Part shown: in pieces, positions 37,547 through 51,015 of the stretch
Numbering within the stretch: the first letter of the stretch is position 1
Layout of the letters: each line of letters starts with the position of its first letter
Assembly: GCA_023313575.1 (NCBI GenBank)
Contig: JAJTTP010000001.1
Coordinates: 248,001-312,000, forward strand
Source: Eutypella sp. D-1
Lineage: Eukaryota; Ascomycota; Sordariomycetes; Xylariales; Diatrypaceae
Direction of reading: 5' to 3'
Length of the DNA stretch: 64,000 nt
Made by a program: the position numbers and the translations under genes
The notes under the pieces: model-generated
Told to the model about the DNA's origin: nothing
Database searches by the model: none
The model's input: the letters and a program-made list of their open reading frames with translations, nothing else

Positions 37547-40500
37547 ATGGACCTGGACAGCACCACCCCTATTGCCATAGTTGGCCTATCTTTCCAGCTA
37601 CCCGGCGGTGCCATATCGGAAGAGTCTCTATGGTCCATGTTGATGGAAAAGCGATGCGCCTCGAGCGACTTTCCTGCAGATCGGCTTGATGGCTCGGCTT
37701 TCTATCATCCCGACCGAACTCGTGGAGACAGCGTAAGCTTAGAACCCCATCTTCTACGAATCATGTGACACTGATCGTCCAAAGGTGCCATTGAAAGGAG
37801 GCCATTTCATCCAGCAGGAACTAGGCGCATTTGATGCACCTTTCTTTTCAGTTTCCGCCGCAGAGGCGGAAGCTATGGATCCGCAGTCAAGAGCGCTCCT
37901 CGAAACGACGTATAGGGCACTCGAAAACGGTATTTAGTATCTCATCGACTGTGGAAACTCGCGCTGATACAGAGTCCAGCTGGCGAGTCAATGGAATCTA
38001 TCTCGAACAGCAACACGTCAGTGTACACAGGAAATCTTGCTGATGATTACAAGTTTGTCTTTGCACAGGACATTGAACAGAACTCTAAGCATGGGATGGT
38101 AGGAATGACAGGCCTGTTGTCGGGCCGGATCAGCTGGTTCTTCAATCTTAAGGGGCCTAACCTTACTGTGGACACTGCGTGTTCTAGCAGCCTGGTTGCA
38201 CTTGATCTAGGTTGCCAAAGCCTTCATGCTTCCTCATCTGACATGGTCAGTGCGATACGTTTGCCGCCATGACCAATTAGAGTAACGCTGACTAGATCTC
38301 GTGACCGTAGGCCATAGTGACCGGCTGTAGCCTTCTGTTTGCGCCTAACTTTTTCCACATGCTTTCCAATATGGGGATGCTATCACCAGATAGCAAGTGC
38401 TTTAGCTTTGACCACCGTGCCAATGGTTACGGGAGGGGCGAGGGTATCGTGGCGCTCATCCTGAAACGTCTACCAGACGCGTTGCGAGATAACAATACCA
38501 TCCGTGGAATCATTCGCTCTACAGGGGTTAATTATGATGGCCGTACTCCTGGCGTAACGCAGCCAAATGGAGCCTCTCAACTGTCCTTGATTCGGGACAC
38601 ATACGAGAAAGCTGGCCTCAGCATGCTACCTACACGGTACTTCGAGGCCCATGGAACTGGGTAAGCCTGTGTTCCGTAGTCCCAACACCAGAACATGAAG
38701 AGAATATAGCTAAATATGATAGGACACCTGTCGGCGATCTTACCGAAACTACCGCTATTGGGAGTGCTTTCCATGGATCGCGGGCACCGGACGACCCCTT
38801 GTATATGTATGTCCTCCCAACACACCCCTGCTCCTTGACCCACGCACAGTCTTTTGCCAGTTAGGACTATTGAACCCCCGTCTCATATTTTCTTATGTAG
38901 AGGTTCTGTCAAGTCGAATATCGGCCATACCGAGGGCGCAAGTGGGATTTCATCGGTAATAAAAGCAATTCTCGTCTTGGAACGAGGGGTCATTCCACCC
39001 AACGCCAATTTTGAGCTCTTAAACCCGAACATAGACGCTGCTCAGTGGAACATTAAGGTACGAGAATCCTTTGAACGCCCTGCAAGCCTGAGTTTTAACT
39101 GTTTGAAAGGTAGCTGAGAATCCAACTCTCTGGCCAACACGTGGGCTTCGACGGGCCTCGATAAATTCATTCGGTGCAAGCGGCACAAATGCTCATGTCA
39201 TACTTGACGATGCTTCCAGTTATCTTGGTCAACGCGGCCTGAGGGGAAATCATTGCACAGTGGCGGACCCAGAGTTGCCAGAGATTCAATCATCAAATGG
39301 CATTGAACCGGAGAAGGCTTTTCCACTTGGCGGCGTTGCGACTCCGAATGGGTCGGTTGAAAAGGTCATCCGTCCACATCTCCTCATTCTGTCTGCATTT
39401 GACAAGCCCGCTTTGAATCGTGTTCTTGACCTTCACTCCGAGTGGATGAAAAACCATGAACCGGAAATTAAGGCCAATCCTGAACTTCTTCAAGATCTTG
39501 CATATACCCTTCTAGAGCGTCGAAGCCATTTGCGATACCGAAACTTTGCCGTGATTGACGAGGACACCACCCTTTCGGAAAAGCGCCACTTCTCCCCCCC
39601 TATCCGCGCAAAGGGCCAACCCCGAACAGCATTCATCTTTACAGGTCAGGGTGCGCAATGGGCCGGGATGGGAAGAGATCTGCTTCGATTCCCTGTGTGT
39701 TATGATGCGATCCTGGAAGCCAATGCGTACTTGAAGGCCATAGGGGTTCGCTGGGATGTCATCGGTAAGGGGGTGCCCTCCTTCGAATTGTGAGATTCAC
39801 TAACCAGCTCAAGATGCCTTGAGCAATGCCAGTGACAGTTCTGACATAGATCACCCCGTCCTGAGCCAAACGCTCTGTACTGTCCTTCAGGTAGCACTAT
39901 GCGACCTTTACCGTGCCCTTCATGTTCACCCCTCGGTAGTAGTTGGCCATTCCTCTGGGGAGATCGCCGCGGCGTAAGTTCATATCCTAACGAACTGAAA
40001 ACATTACTAACTATAGAAGCTACTGCATTGGAGCAATATCTCGAAAGTCTGCCTTTAAACTTGCCTATTACCGTGGACTTCAGGCGGCAGAAGTTAGTCA
40101 GAGAACCTCGGGGGGGATGATGGCGGTAGCCATGTCTGCTTCGGACATTGAGCCATTACTGGAAAAGGTGGCTAATCCCCAGCACTCTCTTACTATCGCA
40201 TGCATCAACAGCCCAGAAAACGTGACAATATCTGGAGACAGAGGTCAGCTAGAAGAGTTGGCCATCATTTTGGAAGACCGCCAGGTATTCCATCGCCGTT
40301 TGCGTGTAGACCTAGCTTACCATTCGGCGATGATGGGGACTGCATCTGAGGCATATAAGCAAGATGTAGGAGCGCTTGAGCCTGGAACCACTAATACAGC
40401 TACCGATGCGCTCATGATCTCTTCCGTCACCGGCAAGGTCGTGGACGCATTGCAATTGCGGAAGGTTGAGTACTGGGTGCAAAACATGCTACGGCCGGTA

Positions 40501-43500
40501 TTGTTCTCCAATGCCGTGTCTAACATTTGGCATTCTAGAGAGGTTGCGTCGGGTACAGGCCCAGCTACGAACATTCCCACCACCTCTCCAGTGGACCTCC
40601 TCGTTGAGGTAGGCCCACATCCGGCGTTACAATCTCCAATTCGCGATATACTCAAATCGCTTTCGACGACTAGTGTTCCATCTTACTACTCTTCCATGAA
40701 GCGCCATACACCGGTTCATAGGCATTTGCTCGCCACCCTGGGCTACCTTTCATGCCATGGCGTTAAGATAAACTTTGGGTTGGTGAATTCCATTGATGTC
40801 TGGCCTCACTTGAGAGAACATAGGCGCTCCAGAAGAGTGATTAAAAATCTCCCCGAATATCCATTCGATCACTCCTGTGTCTACATGCCTTCCGGGAGAC
40901 TAGGTAGATCGTTTCGGTTTCGTAAACATGCCAAACTCGACCTACTCGGTAAGCCCGTGGTAGACTGGAATCCTCTACAGCCACGGTGGCGGAACTTTCT
41001 CAAACAGTCTGAGCTTCCCTGGGTCAAGGATCATAAGGTTTGTAATGATAAAGCCCCGAGCAGAAGTCATTGCTAACGGCAACCATCAGATCAACAACAC
41101 AGTCATTTATCCGGCCGTGGGTATGCTTGCTATGGCCATCGAGGCAGCGAACCAGCTCGCCGATCCAGCCCGCACGATCAACGGCTTCAAGCTAACGGAT
41201 GCCTATTTTATGGTAGCCCTAACTGTTCCCGCCAGTGTCCAAGGAATTGAAACCCAGCTCACGCTCAGTCCGTCTCCTGGAACTTCCGACAGAAACTCTT
41301 CGTCTTGGAAGTTTCGGTTATTTTCCCACGATGGTGCGCAATGGCAAGAACATTGCCACGGAACCGTCAATATAGATTACGCGCGACGTCTGACTGACCT
41401 TGAGGGTCGGGAAGATCTGGAAAGATTGAAGTACGGACAAACCGCCCACGACGCCATTGGCCGAACCGCAATCTACAGAAAGACGAAGGACGAGTTCTAT
41501 GACTCGTTGTTCAAATCTGGCTACACCTTCGGGCCTGCATTTAGGGCCATGGATGATCTTACCTTTAACGATCAGCTCGGTCGTCAGGCCACAGCCAGTA
41601 TCAACTGCTTTGACTGGAGGGACGTCGACGGTCGAAATCATTTTCAGCAACATGTTATACATCCAACAACACTTGACGGTATCCTCCAAGTGAGTATTGC
41701 AGCTTTCACCCGCGCTGGGGAGGATGTTGTGCCAACTGCTATTCCTGCCGAGATCGAATACCTCTGGGTAGCCAAAGATGGCCTTAGCTATCCAGATGCA
41801 GAAATGATCAGGTCGGTAGGCACTCTCGTCTCCCAAGGCAACGTTGGGTATGAAACCTCTGTCATTGCACTTGATGATTCAATGTCGAGAGTCACGCTCG
41901 AGGCCAAGGGAATAAAACTCCGGTTCGTCACTGGAGCTGAATCAGCTCAGGATCAAGCGCGGAATCCGCCTTTGCCTTACAGTCTCCAATGGAAACCCGA
42001 CATAGATCTGCTGAAAACTGAAACCCATCTCTCGACTTCCAACACCCAGGAAATGGAGCTTGAGGGCGACTTAACCGATGCCCAAACGCTTCTTATCAAC
42101 TTTTTGGATCTTCTGACCTTCAAGAAACCGGATATGAAGATTTTACACATTGCCAATTCTGAGGGGGATGACGAAAAGATTCTCTTGGAGAAAGTCTTTC
42201 AATCTCAGGGCGTGTCTGGTCCGATCTTTCCCTGTTCAGAGCTGGTCTCGCGAGAACCGGGCCTTTTGACATTTGAACTCACCAAGACTGACGGCTATGA
42301 TCTTGTGATCGATTCCCATGTGAGTGTATCTTAACGTTAACTATATCCAAACAAGTTTAAGAGTTCTTACAATTATAATTGGGGCAGAGCTCGGATACCC
42401 TTTGCCAAGCTCATCAATTACTCAACCCGTAAGTCCATCGTTTTCAATATTGACTACGTGACTCTAACGTCTATAGAGGTGGAAAACTTGCCCTATTATT
42501 AGGAAATGGCATGTCACGTAACCACATAGGGGACAAGGCACCTCATCAAGATCATACCCTAGGTTTCCAACGTGCACCTAACGGCGAGGAAGCATGTAGG
42601 AACTCGGAGACTACCGATGTTCAACGCAGTCGAGATCTCGAACAAGCCGGTTTCACGCACATAGTACGTTATATCACACATCCAGCAAACACGGCAATGC
42701 TGGCTATAGCGTCGAAACCTTGCGATGTCAGCGCACCAAAGCCATCAATGAGCTATGTACTTGTGATTGAAGCAACACAATTCCAGGAGGAGATGGCGAG
42801 GATCCTGCAACACGAACTCGAGAGCGCCTCTTTTGCATGCACTACATGTTATCTCAACGAGCTTAATATCACTGGAGAGAATTCTCAGCGAACCTGTATA
42901 TTCATCTCTGAGTTGGAGCATCCTTTGCTTCAAGACCTATCTCCAGAAGTGTTTTCCACACTGCGGGATGCTCTTGTCTCGACGAAAGGCCTTCTTTGGT
43001 TGACCAGCCGAGACGAGGGCGGCTTGCTGCTACCTGATCGCGCGATGGTTGACGGTTTGACCCGTGTCCTTCGTTCTGAAAATGAGCTAGCAGTAATCGT
43101 AACTGCCTTGCTCGCACATTCATCCATACGTGATCAGGCTGATCAGATCATGACCCTGATCAAGGCCACAGACTTTGGGACGACGGATCAACATTACGAG
43201 GCTTCATATCTTCAGGTCAATGATGTTCTCCATATAGGACGCCTAAAACCGGTGGCGGATCTCTCTAAGACTATATTCGACAAAGCGTCCCCCTCCCATC
43301 AGTCCAACCTCCTTTCTCTTCGTGAGGCGCCGCCTCTAAGATTGGCAGTCGGAACTCCAGGTCTCCTTGACAGCCTGTATTTCTATGAAGACGTATCGGT
43401 TGAGGATCCCCTACCTCCAGGCTGGGTCGAGATCCAAGTTGTTGCTGTAGGCTTGAATTTCAAGGACTTACTTCTCGCTCTAGGGAGGGAGAACGGCACG

Positions 43501-45637
43501 ACGTTCGGAAACGAGTGTGCGGGAGTCATACACCGTGTAGGAGCCGGCACGAACTTTCAAATAGGCGAAAGAGTTTGTGTCTTCTCTCCTACCGCGTTCT
43601 CCACCTATACCAGAGTTGAAGCCGACAAGGTGGCTAAGGTGCCCGATAGCATTTCACTTGCACATGCTGCTGCCGTCCCCACCCAGTTTGTTACTTCTTG
43701 GTATGCTCTCCACAATACTGCCAAAATACAGAAGGGCGAGAGTATACTGATCCACTCCGCCGCGGGGGGTACCGGACAAGCTGCCTTGCAAGTGGCGCAG
43801 TTACTGGGTGCTGAGATCTTTGCCACAGTTGGTTCAGAGGAGAAGAAAAAGTTCCTTGTTAACCATTATGGGATTCCTGAGGACCATATCTTCTATAGTC
43901 GCAATACCACTTTCGCACAAGGAATCCTGCGGCTAACGAATGGCCGAGGGGCTGATGTCGTCCTTAACTCCTTGTCTGGAGAGGGGCTCTTGGCTTCATG
44001 GGACATCATCGCCCCCCACGGCAGGTTTATCGAATTGGGAAAGAAAGACATCGCCTCTAATAATAGCCTTCCCATGCGACCCTTTCTTCGCCGTGCTACC
44101 TTCACTGCACTGGAGATTGGAGCGATGGCCGCTGAGTACGGCCCACTAGGTAAACAAATCATCGACCAAGTGTTGGATTTGTTCGTCAAAGGGAGCTTAA
44201 GGCCCGTTGAAACCTTTCGAACATTACCGATATCAAAAATCCAAGAAGGGATGCGTATCCTTCAGTCCGGACAAAGTATTGGGAAAATTGTTTTCGAAAT
44301 GACCGGCGATGCGCCTGTCCCGGTGAGTCCCCTATTCGCCGTGTAATCACACATTGTCCTTCATGCTGACAGTGACCCTAAACAGGTTCAGATCCGATCT
44401 AAGCCCACATGGTGCTTGGAAGAAACCAAGACCTATGTTATTGCCGGTGGTACCGGTGGACTTGGTTTGATGATCGCGGACTGGATGGTAAAGCAGAAGG
44501 GTGCCCGAAACCTGCTTCTCCTATCACGGTCGGGACTGAGAAACGCCGGGACTCACGCCGAGAATAGAGTCAGAACGCTCCGTGAACTCGGGGCTGTCAT
44601 CGAAGCACCAGAATGCGACATTACTGATACCAATGCGTTGCGTAAGGTTGTAGAAGGATATCGAGGCTTCATGCCACAAATTGCAGGTTGCATTCAATCC
44701 TCGATGGTGTTGAAGGTGCGCCCCCCTACACTTATTTACAGTGTCTGAAATGTCTGTAGCAGTGGAAGAGGAGATACTGATGAAAATTAAATAGGACGCG
44801 GTTTTCGCGAACATGCCATTTGAGGACTGGGAAGCAAGTACGAGGCCCAAGACACGCGGGTCTTGGAATCTCCACTCTGTTCTACCTAAAGGCCTTGACT
44901 TTTTCATCCTGCTCTCATCGATTTCCGGAATTGTAGGTTCCGCTGGCCAAGCCAACTACGCGGCGGGAAATACGTATATGGACGCCCTCGCGCATTATCG
45001 CAATGCTCTGGGTGAGCGGGCAACGGCTCTTGATCTAGGTGTAATCGTCGACCATGGCTTCCTGGCAGCGAATGAAACACTACGTAAGCGGATCCTCTCA
45101 GCGGGTCTTCTAAGAGGCATTGACTCTTCGGAATTGCTCGCCCTGCTTGATCACTATTGCGAACCTACAAGTCCGCATACCCCACAGATAGCCATCGGAC
45201 TGGCCCCCGCGTCTGAGCTCAAGCACGCAAGCCCGCATTCTAACCGTTCGTTCCTATCACTCCCATTTTATCAACACGTCTTCGCCGGTGCCGGTGAAAC
45301 CAACGAACATGCCAGTGAGGAAGACAGACAGGAAGCACAGCGGAAACAGGATTTCCTCTCCGCCCAAACGCTTTCCGACGCCGGGGCCATTGTCTCTCAG
45401 GCACTGTTGCGGCGTTTGATAAGCATAACGCCGGGACTACAGGATCGCGTGGATGCCAAGAATCTGGATGAGCCCATCCAAACTTTTGGAGTTGACTCGT
45501 TACAGGCCATTGAGCTGCGAAGCTGGTTTGCGCGGGAGTTTGCGGCTGACATACCAATATTCGCGATCCTCGGCGAAGAGACTTTGGCATCTATGGGACT
45601 ATTGGTGGCTAATAAGAGTAAACTACGGGCGGTGTAG
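37547..45637 (+). CDS. highly reducing polyketide synthase (KS-AT-DH-psiMT-ER-KR-ACP)
   Basis: Iterative type I HR-PKS, core enzyme of the cluster, 2437 aa in 14 exons: 37547-37732, 37785-37929, 37980-38245, 38311-38660, 38723-38806, 38901-39057, 39110-39764, 39814-39973, 40017-41037, 41090-42319, 42388-42428, 42477-44322, 44386-44715, 44795-45637; all phases agree. KS: active Cys about C178 (DTACSSS), [26 protein letters not shown] with Ser about 661. DH: His about 1007 ([12 protein letters not shown], rebuilt across intron 9) and Asp about 1204 (HPTTLDG). [15 protein letters not shown] near 1860. KR: GGTGGLG near 2067 and Tyr about 2212 (QANYAAGN). ACP: Ser about 2392 (FGVDSLQ). The methyltransferase region keeps [12 protein letters not shown] but lacks the LEIGAGTGG SAM loop, so C-methylation is probably lost. 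There is no thioesterase or reductase release domain, so release needs a partner enzyme. Confidence 0.95.
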
Positions 45638-47058
45638 AGTAGGGCAAGACGTAGGACGAGAACGTAGGGCACCAGCCTTGATTTCGTTGTTACATCTAAA
45701 GTAGTTAAAGATCAGGATGCGATCCTGGGGTATTTTCTCACTCTTCATTTACACCTAAGTACCTAAAACTTATCTCAGAGACTCAGGCCACGCATGGCTC
45801 GAAGTACCGCTAGCCTATTGATTCCAGGTGAGGACGTTCGAGTCAATCTAATGGAATACGGAAGGTTATAGTGGTCACTGTAATGCCCTTCGTACCTCCA
45901 TAAAACGAGGGCACTACCATAGTACTCCTTAAAGTGGCAGGCAGGAAGGACTAGGTTGATATCGTGATAAGGTCGGCCTTCAGAACATCCGGGAAACCGA
46001 TCTTGTATAATTCACGACCATCCGATTGGTGCTTTTTCTGCAGGTACGTAACAGGGGTCAAATTCCGTTACCGCTGATCGACAGGGAGGCTGATATGACT
46101 AGTGCAGGCTCAGGCTATTTAACTTAGGCGCCTGAATGACGCGAGGTGGTTCGCGTCGTGTGTCATTCGGAACCGTACCTTCATTCGACGAAATCACCGT
46201 GATGATGGGGAAGAAGACTTCGTATAATAGTCCTATATATCATATACTATCAGCTAGGGTGCCGATTAATCACGAATCGCAGCGATAGCAGTTTGTTCAC
46301 GTAATATTTAGACGATTTCGATTACAGGCCATCGGGTCGCGCGATACACAATCACGAAGCATCTTATAGGCCATCCCCACTGTCTAGTCTCGCATTCGCT
46401 ACGTCGTATGTAATTTTAGAAGTGATTTACTAACCTGAACCCCTATCTCTCTCTTTTGTGCTTCTCCTCCTAAGCAGATATCATGGTATACTATAAACGT
46501 TCTTCGTCAATATCAATAGTATGTAAATGGACTTTAACGCTTGGACTGCGGGGTCTTGCTTATGGAATGGCGTGCATGTGAGTAAAACGGGCGTCGGCCC
46601 CGAAAGGTGCCTGGCCCAGGGCCAAGAGATATAGAATACTAGTGCGAATTAGCTGGTTATAACTAGGCGATATATGTATGCATGTTGTCGAGTGTTTAGT
46701 CAACCTATCGTAAACTTAGCGAGAACTACTCTAGCCAGGGGCTGTAAGTCGATCATAGGTTGGCCAAGTATATCATCGGCTCCCCCCGTTTCATTGCGGG
46801 TCGGCAAGATTGCGGGGGCGGACCTCGTATTGGCAAAGCGCTCAGTTACATCGCGTGGATGTCACTATACCCGCCTATAATGGCATTTGATAGCCGACCA
46901 CAGACGCGAAATACGTCGAGGTATAGGCCATTGGCACGACATGGCTTATCCTGTCCGCGAGGAGTATTTAGCCCGCGCTATGTCCACCCCTCTATCGTGG
47001 CAATCACGCGGTGAACTCGGGCATGATAGGGACAAGACATTGAGTGCTACTATTCAGG
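45638..47058. other. intergenic, right edge of the cluster
   Basis: No gene recognised. An imperfect hairpin (GAATGACGCGA ... TCGCGTCGTGTGTCATTC) lies at 46134-46171. Small ORFs at 46674-47040 are unsupported. Confidence 0.45.
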
Positions 47059-50000
47059 ATGCAGCTCACGACTATAGCCTTGGCCGCTCTCTCGGCCGGA
47101 CACGCCACGGCTCTATTTCGCCGCCAGGACTCACAGGCTTCCAACCATACGGACCCGGAACCCATTGCTGGGAGCTACATCGTTGAATACGCTCCTGTAC
47201 GTATAATCACAGTTTCGGACAGTCTGCGCGAGTTTCTGACGTTGGGGACAGGGTGGTGTGAACAGACGAGACAGTCTCGCAGCCACTGATGGCATAACCG
47301 TGGTCAAATCCTTTGACAGCAGCGTCTTCCGAGGAGCCAACGTCCAGGCTAACACTCGCGACGTTGAAAGTCTGCAGTCTATGCCAGACGTTCTCCGTGT
47401 GTGGCCTAACAACAAGGTGTACCTCAACCCCGAGCAGCCGAGGATCACGAATGGTCTCCCGGATCCCTTGAACTACACCGTACATAATGCTACTGGCGTG
47501 AACAAGTTGCATGAGGCCGGGATCTTTGGTAAGGGCACGAAAGTTGGCATCGTTGACACCGGAACCTGGTAGGTGGTCATGTCTGTGCCCAAATTGAGGT
47601 CCAATGCTAACTCAATGCAGGTACGACCATCCAGCTGTGAGTCGCCCGTTTGAAGCCCATATCCTAGAGGGGTCTTGCGCTAACTGCATTGCAGCTCGGT
47701 GGTGGCTTTGGCGAGGGCTTCAAGGTTGCGGGCGGGTATGACTTCGTAGGCAATCAAAGTAAGATCCAGCAAACTTCAGATTCTGAAACCCGCTGACCAA
47801 AATCTCAAGATTGGCCAGACAGCGGCGAGAAGGAGCCCGATGACGACCCCAAAGATCAACAAGGTCACGGGACCCACGTGGCCGGTATTGTTGCCGGGAA
47901 GTCAGACCAGTAGGGTTATCGTCAACACTTCATATCGGCATACAACTGACTGATGTACAGATTGATTGGCGTTGCGCCCGAGGCGACCATCTACTCATAT
48001 AAGGTGTTCACTCAATCTGTAAGTGGCACTGAATCAAGTACAAAAGAATGGTATATGCTGACAAGAGTTGCCAGGGTGGAACTGATGAAGCTACCTTAAT
48101 TGAGGCATTTCTCAAGGCATTTGATGATGGTGTAGGTGGTTGATCTCCTCTCCCACAACACTTTGCCGACTTTAATTCTAACCTGAGGTTACTAGGTCGA
48201 CATCATCACCGCAAGTATCGGCGGGAGTGGTGGCTGGGCCGATAATGTCTGGGCTGAGGTGGCGTCTCGGCTGGTTGATGAAGGTGTAGTGGTCACCATT
48301 GCGGCCGGAAATGAGGGTACATACGGTCCAGTGTTTGCCAGTAACGGGGCTGCTGGGGCAAATGTTCTTGCCGTCGCCTCCGTCGAGGGCGAGCTTTTCC
48401 CTTCGCACCCCTTCGAGGTGAACATCACCGTAGGCGGCAAGACCAATCATAGCGTCCTTGGGTATGTCCCTGGGATTAATTACTTCCCCCCTGAGATCGT
48501 CGGATGGCCCATTGTGGCCCTGTCTTTCGACACGACCAATGACCGAGAGGCATGCGAGCCCTACCCTGAGGGCACTCGTAACCTCACCGGCGTGATCCCT
48601 CTCGTTCGTCGTGGCTGGTGCGGCTATGGGATCAAGGTAAACAACCTGGAAGCCCTCGGTGCCGAGTACATCCTCTTCTACAACAACGAGGAGAGGCTAG
48701 CTCCCCCTAACTACGCTTTCACCGAACCCGTCACCGGCCTAGTCACCGCCGACATCGGCGAAGCCCTTATCGGCGTGCTGAAGGCCAACGGTACCGTGAC
48801 AGCCGATTTCTCGGTCAACCCTGAAGATCCCGTGGCTTACCCTAACCCCAAAGGTAACGAGGCCGATTACTTCACTACTTGGGGCCCGCTGTACGACCTC
48901 AGCATCAAGCCCGATGTTGCGGCTCCCGGCGGCAACATCTGGTCTGCATGGCTGGAAGATGGCTACTCAATTCTCAGCGGCACCTCCATGGCCACCCCCT
49001 ACGTGGCCGGCGTGGCGGCTCTGTACATCGGCGTCCACGGCGGCCGTAGCGTCCACGGCAAGGGCATCGCCAAGGAGATCAACGACCGAATCGTCTCGAC
49101 AGCCATCTCGATCCCCTGGGCCTTGACAGAGGACAAGGACCACGTGGCTAGTGTGGCACAGGTCGGCGGCGGGGTGGTCAACGCGTTCAAGGCCGTGAAC
49201 TACACGACGACGGTTAGTTTCGGCAAGCTGGCTCTGAACGACACGGCGCACTTCAGCGGATCGCACGAGATCGTCGTCACGAACACCGGCGAGGAGGAGG
49301 CCAGCTACAACTTCACGCTCGAACACGCCGCCGGCGTCGAGCTCGCCGGGTGGCTTCCTGAGGAGGGCGGTGACACGATCCGAGTTAAAGACCTAGAGGA
49401 GTTGACGCCCGTCGACCTTCCCGTCGAGGCTTCGCTGCCGGAATCCTTCACCCTACAGCCTGGCGAAAGCAAGACAGTTACGTGAGTGACCCCGCCCCCT
49501 TTCTCCCTTCGTCTGCGATCTATAAGTGGAATTATTGACGTATCTCTCTAGGGTGGACTTCAAAAACCCCGAGGATCTCGGATGGAATAAGACCACGCTC
49601 CCGCTCTACAGCGGGAAAGTTCTACTGGCATCCAGCCAGGGAGAGCGCCTTTCCGTACCTTACTTGGGTAAGCCCCCCTTATCGAAGATCTGGAGTTACT
49701 CGCCACGCTAACATGAGGGTTCACAGGACTTGGCGCCGATCTGAAGGACGACATCAAGAGACACTACTTTACCAACTACCCGTTCTCCCAGTCGAGTATC
49801 ACCAACATCAACATTAAGAATAAGTCGAAGTGAGTACTTACCGCCCTATCTCAAACGGTTGGATCATGCGCCGGTTCCTGCGATGCTAATAGGTTCTCGC
49901 CGCAAAGCTACACGTTCGACCTCAGCCGAGACAAGCAGGATTTCCCCAAGATCTACTCGAAGACCGTCTGGGGCAGCAGGGAGGTCCGCTGGGACGTAAG

Positions 50001-50508
50001 ACGAACACCACCCCTTTCCGCTGCGTCGTGATTTATTGGCTGACATTCGAGAACCACAGATCTATGAAGCGGACTGGGACGAAAGCCGGTGGTCGTATCC
50101 CCCGGTCGAAGGCGAGGACGGCTACATCGGGCCCGCGGCGTCCTGGTATGGCTCTAACCAAGCTTCGTACTTCGACCCCGACCGCTCGGACCCCGACGAG
50201 ACCTTCACGTACCCGCTTACCGACACCATCCGGAACAGAAACGGCTATTCCACGAGCCACTGGTGGTTTGGCAAGCTGGGCAACGGCAGCCAGATTGAGT
50301 TGGGCCAGTACACGTAAGTAATTCAGCTCCTAAAACGTTTTTTTTTTTTCGCCGCCGCTTGGGTCGGATCCTAAAAAATGAATGTCACTCGCTGACCGCT
50401 TGCCGCAGGTGGCGTTTTGCGACACTCAAACCGTTCGGCGACCCGACCGTTTCTGGAGATTGGGAGATATATGACACCCCGCAGATAGAGGTCTTGGGCA
50501 AGTACTAG
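47059..50508 (+). CDS. secreted subtilisin-like serine protease (S8, Vpr-like, with PA insert)
   Basis: Extracellular subtilase of the minor-extracellular-protease type. Thirteen exons: 47059-47196, 47252-47568, 47621-47636, 47695-47758, 47810-47909, 47961-48018, 48075-48131, 48196-49481, 49552-49667, 49727-49829, 49893-49995, 50060-50313, 50409-50508; 903 aa, all phases consistent. A signal peptide (residues 1 to about 23) and an I9-like propeptide (GSYIVEYAP) come first. The triad is Asp (GIVDTGTWYDHP), His (QGHGTHVAG) and Ser (SGTSMATPYVAG). A protease-associated insert with NLTGVIPLVRRGWCGYGIK lies between His and Ser. A Fn3-like C-terminal domain follows, with several NxT/NxS sites. Exon 3 has only 16 bases. 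The many introns contrast with the simple GH5 gene. Confidence 0.92.
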
Positions 50509-51015
50509 GGTCTGTGGGTTGGGGATGTTAAGACCTGGCTATGCAAGATGTACATAGGTGATGTGTGCTTTCCAGTTAGGTACAAGTGATCTATTGGATC
50601 CTGCATTGGAGATGACTTTGGGTGCTGTAATTAGAGAGCAGTAGAGAGCTCTACTTCCCCGATGTGGCTACGATGCCACATGTATCATATTTATCTAAAA
50701 ACAAGCATGCAGACACCGTCGACCTTACCGACGAGGTCCTGAAATTTAGAAGTCATGCCACAGAGTACATTCGGCCGTACCTCCCATTGGACAGTCCGCG
50801 ACGCGATCGCGGATCTCATACATAGGCAGGACCCGAGAAAATCGACAAGGCGGAAGCGCTACAGGATTTCGCTTTCATTGATCACGACGCACTGCGGTAC
50901 TGCCTGATCGCAGTAAGCGCGGAAACAACGCCGTTATTTCGGCGCCGCGACTCGCTTATTCAACTGATACTACCGCTTACCCGGGTTGGCCGAGAGGTCT
51001 TCGTCTAGAAAGTCT

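Noticed and set aside
50978..51010. tRNA-like TGGCCGAG word
   Set aside because: No matching B box, acceptor pairing or anticodon arm within tRNA distance.
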